In this document: positions 1-5,178 of the stretch, in pieces
Layout of the letters: every line of letters starts with the position of its first letter
Position numbering within the stretch: the stretch's first letter is position 1
Origin: CAYGKP01 sp964350605
Lineage (GTDB): Bacteria; Bacteroidota; Bacteroidia; Cytophagales; JAAEPT01
Direction of reading: 5' to 3'
DNA: 5,932 nt
Assembly: GCA_964350605.1 (NCBI GenBank)
Contig: CAYGKP010000156.1
Span: 1 to 5,932 of the forward strand
The notes under the pieces: model-generated
What the model was told of the DNA's origin: nothing
Database searches by the model: none
What the model saw: only the letters and a program-made list of their open reading frames with translations
Program-made: the position numbers and the translations under genes

Positions 1-13
1 GGGTTCGGGGGTA

Positions 14-850
14 ATGGGGTTGACAGCCTCTGAGCCAAAAAGCACTCAGAATGTGGAGGGACAGCTGCCAAAAGAGACTTTTTATGAGTTTGGTAATAGT
101 CTGAATTATTTTGAAAACTCCTCAGTCCCTGATCTGCTATCGGGGGACAAGCCGCCCGTGGTTCCTGGCTCGATGGCTGCGAAGCTGATGGATAAGACCG
201 ACAAAGAGCTCAGAGGTCTGATGGTGGGCGAAATTCACCTGTTCAAGATTCAACCCGGCCTGGGTGCGAGCTTCTGGTCGGGCCTGTGGTTTTCGACCGG
301 AAAGGTGATGCTCAATACATTCCTAGAGAACGGGAACAAGGATACACCAACTCGAATGCGCTGGAACGCGAAAACTAAAATTAGCAAAATGATGGCGCAG
401 TATCCTAGATTTGTTAGTTTTATGATGATCGCGGTAGACGCAGCTAACGACCACTTGAAGACGTACGCTAGTTTGCGTGACTTCAACCCTAAGGCCCTAT
501 TGCAGTTCAGATATGACGTACACGCAGAAGATGGTAATGGCTTGTTCAACAAGTTGTTCCACTCGCCGGGCTTAGCACTTTTGGTCGGTGGTGTTCAGCG
601 GATGGAGGTGACAATCAAAGACGTATCGATTGTAGCAGGCGTGGTGAATCGCATGAATTTTAACGTCATCTTTTACGATGTGTTCTCCTCTGGGAATGAT
701 TACGATCGTTTTGAAAGTCTGGCAGCCATGTGGGTCCTTCAGCGCCACCGCGCTACAGGTGCGAAGTACCGACCCTTTGTCAACATTTTCGAGGTGGAGT
801 GGACCTATGTCAACAGGCGGAAACGTTCGGACCCTAGTTTGAAAAAGTAG
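14..850 (+). CDS. Hypothetical protein, possibly the C-terminal part of a longer one
   Basis: I do not recognise this 278-residue protein. It has no signal peptide and no clear transmembrane segment. The N-terminal 60 residues are polar and look flexible. The most distinctive part is near the C-terminus: an acidic/aromatic block around residues 217-232 (NVIFYDVFSSGNDYDR), then WVLQRHRATGAKYRPFVN at 240-257 and a basic tail (RRKR near 268-271). The D-x-F ... W-x-LQ ... PF pattern is loosely like the DUF3289 family as I remember it, but that is a weak resemblance. The frame is open to base 2 upstream of the ATG, so the gene may start outside the window. A G-run at 7-11 could serve as a weak ribosome site for this ATG. 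Codons are AT-richer than in the B12 operon. The next gene starts two bases after the stop, so the two are probably cotranscribed. Confidence 0.7.
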   Translation: MGLTASEPKSTQNVEGQLPKETFYEFGNSLNYFENSSVPDLLSGDKPPVVPGSMAAKLMDKTDKELRGLMVGEIHLFKIQPGLGASFWSGLWFSTGKVMLNTFLENGNKDTPTRMRWNAKTKISKMMAQYPRFVSFMMIAVDAANDHLKTYASLRDFNPKALLQFRYDVHAEDGNGLFNKLFHSPGLALLVGGVQRMEVTIKDVSIVAGVVNRMNFNVIFYDVFSSGNDYDRFESLAAMWVLQRHRATGAKYRPFVNIFEVEWTYVNRRKRSDPSLKK

Positions 851-852
851 AC

Positions 853-1335
853 ATGGTTAAAATTCTCGGCTGTCTTTCGGTTTTACTCCTTATGAATTTA
901 TCCACCTGCGAAGACAAGGATCTCACCCGAGCTAAACGTATTGAACGCCAAGCTCGGTCGTTTGGGGATTTGCCTTGCTTTGAGCCAAAGGATGGCGAGT
1001 TGGTTGAGATATTTAGGTGGGAGGGGTACGATTATCACTTGGCATACGGGGGTGTGACCCGTTCCAATATGAGTGAATCGAATCTCGCTGAAAAAGCCAG
1101 GGAGTTTTGGGATGGGCTTGGCGAAGAGGATAAGCCTGTATTTCGGATAAACTTTTATTCCAACTGCAAGGGAAACCCGGACGGCAATCCGGACTATTGG
1201 GATCAGGAACTTTTAAATGAGGCGTTTTTAGCCTCATTTGTGATTGATGAAAAAGCCACCGATTCGACAGGTACTCTTGTCTTTGAGAGTGTGATCGTGC
1301 CGAATGGCGATGAGCGCATAGAGATTAAGCTCTAG
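853..1335 (+). CDS. Hypothetical putative lipoprotein
   Basis: This 160-residue protein begins with a lysine and a hydrophobic stretch (residues 3-16) ending in L16-S-T-C19, which resembles a lipobox. Thr at the position before Cys is unusual, so the protein could be a lipoprotein or simply exported. The mature part is acidic and hydrophilic and holds two further cysteines (42 and 105) that could form a disulfide. It also has a short GNPDGNPD repeat at 107-114 and ends in beta-strand-like sequence. I know no family for it. The start is two bases after the upstream stop, which implies translational coupling with that gene. Both genes are AT-richer than the genes downstream. An envelope-located partner or protector of the upstream protein is possible but is inference only. 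Confidence 0.7.
   Translation: MVKILGCLSVLLLMNLSTCEDKDLTRAKRIERQARSFGDLPCFEPKDGELVEIFRWEGYDYHLAYGGVTRSNMSESNLAEKAREFWDGLGEEDKPVFRINFYSNCKGNPDGNPDYWDQELLNEAFLASFVIDEKATDSTGTLVFESVIVPNGDERIEIKL
1215..1239. repeat. Perfect 9-bp inverted repeat inside the lipoprotein gene
   Basis: AAATGAGGC (1215-1223) and GCCTCATTT (1231-1239) are exact reverse complements around a 7-base loop, GTTTTTA. It lies wholly inside coding sequence, about 100 bases before the stop. No T-run follows, so it is not a standard terminator. It may be chance or a weak RNA hairpin. Confidence 0.45.
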
Positions 1336-1388
1336 CCGCTTGAGACTCACTCCCCAAAAATGGTGACTGGCAATCCCAATCTTCCTTT

Positions 1389-1396
1389 TACCTTTG
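1389..1396 (+). promoter_or_regulatory. Bacteroidota -7 promoter box for the B12 operon
   Basis: TACCTTTG at 1389-1396 matches the Bacteroidota sigma-70 consensus TAnnTTTG exactly. It lies 25 bases ahead of the riboswitch P1 stem, so transcription would start near 1402-1405, just where a B12 leader RNA should begin. No good -33 TTG is seen at the usual distance; the closest is a weak TGG at 1368-1370. The upstream 1336-1388 stretch holds nothing else I can identify, and no clear terminator for the preceding gene pair. Confidence 0.6.
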
Positions 1397-1420
1397 TCCC
1401 GCACCCTTGGTGTCGACGGG

Positions 1421-1590
1421 CCATCTGGCCTTGAGACTTAAAAGGGAATCCGGTGTGAAACCGGAGCTGTCCCCGCAACTGTAAGCTGCACGTGGTTCGC
1501 CACAGGGGTTTGCGACAACGCCACTGATTCACGTTTGGAATCGGGAAGGCCGCAAACCACCGCAGTCAGCCAGGAGACCTGCCAGAGGTG
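1421..1590 (+). ncRNA. Cobalamin (vitamin B12) riboswitch aptamer
   Basis: This is a canonical adenosylcobalamin-class riboswitch. P1 is TCTGGC (1424-1429) with GCCAGA (1581-1586). GGGAATC is followed by the P3 hairpin TCCGGT (1449-1454) / ACCGGA (1460-1465). The conserved CCCCGCAACTGTAA lies at 1471-1484, and a GTGG-TTCG-CCAC hairpin at 1492-1503. GCCACTG (1520-1526) and TCGGGAAGGC (1541-1550) flank a GATTC/GAATC stem. GGTTTGCG (1507-1514) pairs perfectly with CGCAAACC (1551-1558). The B12 box AGCCAGGAGACCTGCC at 1568-1583 matches the consensus. It should lower expression of the downstream btuB and btuG genes when cobalamin is plentiful. Confidence 0.97.
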
Positions 1591-1594
1591 CCAT

Positions 1595-1627
1595 AGACGA
1601 TAAGCTTTCGGTGAGAAAGGCTTGTCT
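1595..1627 (+). promoter_or_regulatory. Riboswitch regulatory hairpin (P13/L13 kissing-loop candidate)
   Basis: AGAC (1595-1598) pairs with GTCT (1624-1627), and after a 3-base bulge AAGCTTT (1602-1608) pairs with AAGGCTT (1617-1623). The 8-base loop is CGGTGAGA. Its GGTGAG (1610-1615) can pair with TTCGCC (1496-1501) in the aptamer, including two G-U wobbles. This fits the L5-L13 kissing interaction known for cobalamin riboswitches, although TTCGCC is also part of a competing local GTGG/CCAC hairpin. No T-run follows, so it does not look like a terminator itself. Confidence 0.55.
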
Positions 1628-1635
1628 CGGACGGC

Positions 1636-1668
1636 GACCCCTGGCTGCACTCCTTGTGCCCTGGGGTC
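1636..1668 (+). promoter_or_regulatory. GC-rich leader hairpin in the riboswitch expression platform
   Basis: GACCCC (1636-1641) pairs with GGGGTC (1663-1668). Inside it, GG/CC and GCAC (1647-1650) with GTGC (1656-1659) extend the stem to a 5-base loop, TCCTT. The stem is strong but is followed by AATCTCCC rather than a T-run, so intrinsic termination is not evident. Its role, such as an anti-structure or pausing element, is unknown. Confidence 0.5.
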
Positions 1669-1710
1669 AATCTCCCTGACAGAACTTCTCATTCGAAGCG
1701 GACCGTAGGC

Positions 1711-1752
1711 ACGGAGCCAAGCGCATGCCCTTTGGCATAGGCTATTCTCCGT
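1711..1752 (+). promoter_or_regulatory. Hairpin just upstream of btuB masking a leader start codon
   Basis: ATGCC (1725-1729) pairs with GGCAT (1734-1738) around CTTT. Further out, ACGGAG (1711-1716) can pair with CTCCGT (1747-1752), or AGCC (1715-1718) with GGCT (1740-1743). The hairpin ends 19 bases before the btuB ATG. It buries the ATG at 1725, the start of a possible leader ORF. A competing small hairpin, CCGT/ACGG (1703-1714), would break the outer stem, so alternative folds are possible. Confidence 0.45.
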
Positions 1753-1775
1753 CGCCCAACGACCGTGACGAATGA
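1725..1775 (+). CDS. Possible 16-codon leader peptide overlapping btuB
   Basis: An ATG at 1725 opens a 16-residue ORF, MPFGIGYSPSPNDRDE, ending at TGA 1773-1775. The stop overlaps the btuB ATG (1772-1774) as ATGA, the same junction seen between btuB and the next gene. If translated, it would couple leader translation to btuB initiation, so the riboswitch could control btuB through this start. There is no clear Shine-Dalgarno site, and its ATG is inside a hairpin stem. So short an ORF can arise by chance. Nothing in the peptide points to a function. Confidence 0.3.
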   Translation: MPFGIGYSPSPNDRDE

Positions 1776-3784
1776 AGGGCAGTGGGACACGACATATCGC
1801 GGCTGTGATGGCCATGATGGGGCTTTGGTGCACGGCAGCACAGGCGCAAACCCCGACCGACTCGACCGGAGGACGGACAGCAACACCTGTTGGTCCCTGC
1901 CTCATCGATGGACCGACTCGCTGTGATGAGGTCCTCGATTCGGTTATTGTCTCTTTCCGAGTGGTCCGCTATGAGTATGCAGCGGGCCACCGCACCACCC
2001 GCCTCGATTCCACCACACTCCGGCACTTTCAAGGCGAACCCCTCAGCGAGGCACTGACCTACGGCTCGGGGCTTTCGATCAAACAGTACGGCTCGGGCAT
2101 GCTCGCCACGCCGGCCTTCCGGGGGACAGGCGCGAGCCAAACAGCGGTCCGCTGGAACGGGGTACCGATTCAAAGCACGACGCTTGGCCTGCAAGACTTG
2201 GCCTTGATTCCCAGCTTGGCGGGGGATGGAGTGACCTTGGTTCACGGAGCAACTGGAAGTCAAACGGGCGACGCCTCCTTAGGGGGGGGCATTTTGATCG
2301 GCAGTTCGGCGCAGGGGCAGCGCGGTTTCGGCCTGTCGGTTCAGGAGTCGTATTCTACGCTGAACAATCACAGCACGGGGGTGATCGCTCGCTATGGTGG
2401 CGAGAAGGTGCAGGGCACCACGCGATTTTACCGGGCGGATTGGGGCAACGAGTTCACCTACGTGAACCCTGACAACTTTGCCCAGCGGGTCGAGCTTGAG
2501 AACAAAAGCCCCCTGACCCAGACTGCTTTCCTTCAAGATTTCCATTGGGATGCGGGCAAAAAGGTCTCGGTCTGGGCCAGCACCTGGCTCGAACACACCG
2601 ATCGCCAATTGCAGCAGACCATCGGTGTGCCCGATCAGGAGGAAACTCAACTGGATCAAAACCAACGCTTCGCGGCGGGTTTCCATTGGCGGCACGAGAA
2701 GGGTTGGACTGACCTGAACGCAGGCTTCACCCGCGAGGTGATCGACTACCAACAGCCGGATGCAGACATCTACTCGAAGTCCACCGCCTTTCAATACCTA
2801 CTGAACGTAAATCACACCCGCTCGGTGGGCGGATGGTGGTTCAAGGGCGGCGTTCGCCAGCAATGGTTCGCGGCGGCCTTCTCGAATTACGGCGGGGCTG
2901 ATGCCTTGGAATCGCGCCAGGAGGTGTACGCCCAGGCGAAATTCGGCAGCCCGCGTTTCCTGCTTGATCTGGGTGCTCGCCAGCCGTTCTCGACCGATTT
3001 CACCGCACCGCTGCTGCCCTCGGTGGGTGCCAGCTTTGCCCTCCTCAAGGGCGAGAAAGGCGCGCTACACGTGAAGGGCGCATTGGCGCGTTCCTACCGC
3101 GCGCCGAGTTTGAACGACCGCTATTGGACCCCGGGCGGCAACCCCGGCTTGGTACCCGAAACGGGCTGGAGCGCGGAAGGCGGCTTGGAAGCCGAGCTTT
3201 CCGTGGGCCACTGGCAGGTGAAGGCCGAGGCAACGCATTTCCAGTTGTGGGTGAACGATTGGATCCTGTGGGTGCCCGTGACGACTACGATTTGGTCGCC
3301 GTTCAACGTCAACCGGGTGCACAGCCGGGGGCTGGAGTTTTCGGCCGAATGCAGCTATCGCTCGGGGGATTGGCTGGTGGGCCTAAACGGCCAGTACACC
3401 TACACCCTTGCCGAGGGCGACGACGGGGAAGGCCCACTCGAATCGGCGAACGGGAAGCAACTGATCTACGTCCCGCGCCACCTGGGTAACACCCGCCTGC
3501 GTCTGGGGTGGAAGGGCCTCGAACTATGGGGGCTGGCGCACACCACCTCGCTGCGCTATTCGACCCGCGACAACAGCAGCTTCGTCCAGGGCTACACGCT
3601 CTACCACGCGGGGCTGTCCCAACACCTCGATTGGCAACGCCACGGCATCGACCTGGGCCTTCAGGTCCGCAACCTGACCGCCGAGGTCTACGAGAACTAC
3701 GACGGGCGCGGCCAACCGGGCCGCTACTACGTCCTCCAGCTCACGTATTCGCTCCAACCCACAACCAAACCCAACCGCCCATGA
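1772..3784 (+). CDS. btuB: TonB-dependent outer-membrane vitamin B12 receptor (BtuB)
   Basis: BtuB-type transporter that moves cobalamin across the outer membrane using TonB-ExbBD energy. It has 670 residues; E. coli BtuB has about 614. A signal peptide ends near AAQAQ (residues 22-26), consistent with signal peptidase I cleavage. A short linker with a cysteine pair (43 and 51) leads to a TonB-box-like DSVIVSF (56-62). The plug spans about 83-180, with FRGTGASQTAVRWNGVPIQ (117-134) and GDASLGGGI (166-174) typical of TonB receptor plugs. The rest is barrel-like, with alternating aromatic strands up to a terminal YYVLQLTYSL. About nine residues follow this strand, an unusual tail. An in-frame TGA at 1766-1768 rules out an earlier start. 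Specificity for B12 is inferred from the upstream cobalamin riboswitch and the BtuG-like gene downstream. Confidence 0.92.
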   Translation: MKGSGTRHIAAVMAMMGLWCTAAQAQTPTDSTGGRTATPVGPCLIDGPTRCDEVLDSVIVSFRVVRYEYAAGHRTTRLDSTTLRHFQGEPLSEALTYGSGLSIKQYGSGMLATPAFRGTGASQTAVRWNGVPIQSTTLGLQDLALIPSLAGDGVTLVHGATGSQTGDASLGGGILIGSSAQGQRGFGLSVQESYSTLNNHSTGVIARYGGEKVQGTTRFYRADWGNEFTYVNPDNFAQRVELENKSPLTQTAFLQDFHWDAGKKVSVWASTWLEHTDRQLQQTIGVPDQEETQLDQNQRFAAGFHWRHEKGWTDLNAGFTREVIDYQQPDADIYSKSTAFQYLLNVNHTRSVGGWWFKGGVRQQWFAAAFSNYGGADALESRQEVYAQAKFGSPRFLLDLGARQPFSTDFTAPLLPSVGASFALLKGEKGALHVKGALARSYRAPSLNDRYWTPGGNPGLVPETGWSAEGGLEAELSVGHWQVKAEATHFQLWVNDWILWVPVTTTIWSPFNVNRVHSRGLEFSAECSYRSGDWLVGLNGQYTYTLAEGDDGEGPLESANGKQLIYVPRHLGNTRLRLGWKGLELWGLAHTTSLRYSTRDNSSFVQGYTLYHAGLSQHLDWQRHGIDLGLQVRNLTAEVYENYDGRGQPGRYYVLQLTYSLQPTTKPNRP

Positions 3785-4860
3785 ACACCTTCCAATCGAT
3801 ACGCACCCGAAAACTCAGCCCCAAAATTCTTGTCGCTGCTGCCTCGTTTGCACTGATCTCCTGCGACAAAGGCGAGGACCCCACCGTTCAAAACTACCAA
3901 GCTCCTGCTTCGGCGGTGCTCATCGCCTGTGAGGGATCGTTTATGTCCAACAATGGATCGGTGTGGGTCTACAACCCAGAGACGGGCCGCGTTGATGCGG
4001 AAGTCTTTCGTTCTGTGAATGGTGAGTACCCCGGCGACGTGGTGCAATCGGTCGCGCTGAACGAGGGGAAGGCCTACGTGGTGGTCAACAACTCGGGGAA
4101 GGTTGAAGTGGCCGATGCCTCGACCTGGAAGCGCCTCGCGACAATCTCGACGGGCCTCAGCCAGCCGCGCTACATCGCGTTTCCGTCGGCGACGAAGGCC
4201 TACGTGACCGACTGGACCAATGGCGTTGTCATTGTTGGCCTGACGACCCACACAGTGACAGGCACCATCACAGTTGGCTCAGGGGCAGAGGGTATTTTGG
4301 TTGCTTCGTCGGGCGAGGTCTATGTGGCCAACTCGGGTGGTTTTGGCTCGGGAACAAGCGTCTCGGTCATTGACCCGACAACGGATATGGTGACCACGAC
4401 CGTCACCGTGCCTGATGGGCCACTTCAATTGGTCGAGGATGGGGCAGGCGACATCTGGGTACTCTGCCGAGGCGATTTTGGCGATCACGTCACCCCCGGT
4501 TCGGGGACGAGCAGCCACCTAGTTCGCATCGACGGGACGAGCCACATGGTGACCCGAGACATCGACTTCGCGGACCCAGACACCCATGCCGAACGACTCG
4601 TAGGCGACGGTGGCGATACTCTGTTCTTTACCTATAACGGCGTGTACAAACTCGCGACCGATCAGACGGTCCTACCAGGGAGCCCGATCAGTGCAAGGTA
4701 TTTTTATGGATTGGCCTACGACCCAAACCGCGCGCAGTTGTACGCTGGCGACGCGAAAGATTTCGCCTCGCGGGGTTGGATCATCGGCATGAGTAAGAGC
4801 GGTGCCCTGTTGGATTCGGCGCAAGTAGGCATTGCACCCAATGGGGGGCTCAGGTATTAG
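3781..4860 (+). CDS. btuG: BtuG-like surface lipoprotein, YncE/DUF5074-type beta-propeller
   Basis: This 359-residue protein has a lipoprotein signal ending in L25-I-S-C28, followed by an acidic stretch (DKGED) that could favour surface export in Bacteroidota. The body is a run of beta-propeller blades with YncE/DUF5074-style motifs: ACEGSFMSNNGSVWVY, GDVVQSV, AYVVVNNSGKVEVAD, PRYIAF, KAYVTDW, EVYVANSGG, VSVIDPTT, DIWVLCRG, LVRIDG, and near the end YGLAYDP, YAGDAKDF and GIAPNGGLRY. In Bacteroides, BtuG is a beta-propeller lipoprotein that sits on BtuB and binds B12 extremely tightly. This gene's place after the riboswitch and btuB supports the same role. The start overlaps the btuB stop as ATGA, implying translational coupling. 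A start at 3508 in the same frame is rejected because it would place the lipoprotein signal about 90 residues inside the protein. B12 binding residues cannot be confirmed here. Confidence 0.85.
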   Translation: MNTFQSIRTRKLSPKILVAAASFALISCDKGEDPTVQNYQAPASAVLIACEGSFMSNNGSVWVYNPETGRVDAEVFRSVNGEYPGDVVQSVALNEGKAYVVVNNSGKVEVADASTWKRLATISTGLSQPRYIAFPSATKAYVTDWTNGVVIVGLTTHTVTGTITVGSGAEGILVASSGEVYVANSGGFGSGTSVSVIDPTTDMVTTTVTVPDGPLQLVEDGAGDIWVLCRGDFGDHVTPGSGTSSHLVRIDGTSHMVTRDIDFADPDTHAERLVGDGGDTLFFTYNGVYKLATDQTVLPGSPISARYFYGLAYDPNRAQLYAGDAKDFASRGWIIGMSKSGALLDSAQVGIAPNGGLRY

Positions 4861-4871
4861 GCGGAGAGCCC
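4846..4871. terminator. Weak candidate terminator hairpin between convergent genes
   Basis: GGGCTC (4846-4851) and GAGCCC (4866-4871) form a 6-bp stem around a 14-base loop that contains the btuG stop codon. Only GTTTG follows on the plus strand and a C-run on the minus strand, so this is a poor intrinsic terminator. It is noted because the two convergent stops are only 24 bases apart and no better candidate is visible. Confidence 0.2.
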
Positions 4872-4884
4872 GTTTGCAGCCAGA

Positions 4885-5067
4885 CTAGAGGTTGAACGAA
4901 CGGCCAACGTTTGGCTTCGCCTTGCGCGCCTCGTTATGGTCCTTTTTCGCCTTCTTGGCTTTCTTGTTATAATAACCGGCGGAACCTTGTTTGTAGCCGC
5001 CGTGACATGCACTCAGCAAACCGCTAAGTAGCAGTGTGCAGAGCAGTAGGGGTAGTTGACGTTTCAT
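4885..5067 (-). CDS. Small, highly basic lipoprotein
   Basis: The ATG at 5067-5065 starts a 60-residue protein with a textbook lipoprotein signal: MKRQ, a leucine-rich core, and the lipobox L18-S-A-C21. The mature 40 residues begin CHGGYKQGSAGYY and continue as a lysine-rich stretch (KKAKKAKKDHNEARKAK), ending NVGRSFNL. It carries eleven Lys/Arg and only two Asp/Glu, so it is strongly positive. A longer reading from 5292 exists but would bury the signal peptide inside the protein and overlap the divergent gene, so the short form is chosen. I know no named family. The positive tail might contact peptidoglycan, lipopolysaccharide or nucleic acid, which is inference. It converges on btuG and is divergent from the glycosyltransferase gene. 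Confidence 0.72.
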   Translation of the reverse strand: MKRQLPLLLCTLLLSGLLSACHGGYKQGSAGYYNKKAKKAKKDHNEARKAKPNVGRSFNL

Positions 5068-5091
5068 AGCTTTCGGTGAGGCCCTTTCAAA

Positions 5092-5110
5092 ACAAACCTC
5101 TAGGGTTTGT
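5092..5110. promoter_or_regulatory. Inverted repeat in the divergent intergenic region
   Basis: ACAAACC (5092-5098) and GGTTTGT (5104-5110) are perfect 7-bp arms around TCTAG. On the plus strand it reads TAGGGTTTG, and on the minus strand TAGAGGTTTG. Each is like the TAnnTTTG box but with one or two extra spacer bases. It could be a two-way promoter element or an operator shared by the small lipoprotein gene and the glycosyltransferase gene. The rest of the intergenic region (5068-5178) shows nothing else I can name. Confidence 0.35.
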
Positions 5111-5178
5111 ACGCGTCGCGCCGTTACGGGGTTACACCTAGCGCGGATAGAAACCGAAAAAAGTCTGAAGTTGCACCC

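Noticed and set aside
1339..1438. Repeated CTTGAGACT at 1339-1347 and 1430-1438
   Set aside because: Only nine bases, with one copy explained by the riboswitch. No sign of a duplicated aptamer around the first copy.
1438..2794. Several long minus-strand open frames opposite the riboswitch and btuB
   Set aside because: They lie antisense to a well-supported riboswitch and receptor gene, show no recognisable motifs, and are expected as shadows in GC-rich coding DNA.
3124..3489. 121-codon plus-strand frame within btuB
   Set aside because: Low-complexity Gly/Arg/Pro translation in an alternative frame of a clear barrel domain.
3508..3780. In-frame 91-codon extension upstream of the BtuG-like gene
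   Set aside because: It overlaps the end of btuB, is Pro/Arg-rich shadow sequence, and would place a clear lipoprotein signal peptide inside the protein. The ATG at 3781 fits far better.
3727..4251. 174-codon minus-strand frame opposite btuG
   Set aside because: Antisense to well-supported propeller blades and without signal peptide or known motif.
1603..5080. Shared 13-base word AGCTTTCGGTGAG at 1603-1615 (leader hairpin) and 5068-5080 (just upstream of the small lipoprotein start, opposite strand)
   Set aside because: One such match in about 6 kb is roughly at the level expected by chance, and the contexts differ. A trans-acting RNA link would need genome-wide evidence.
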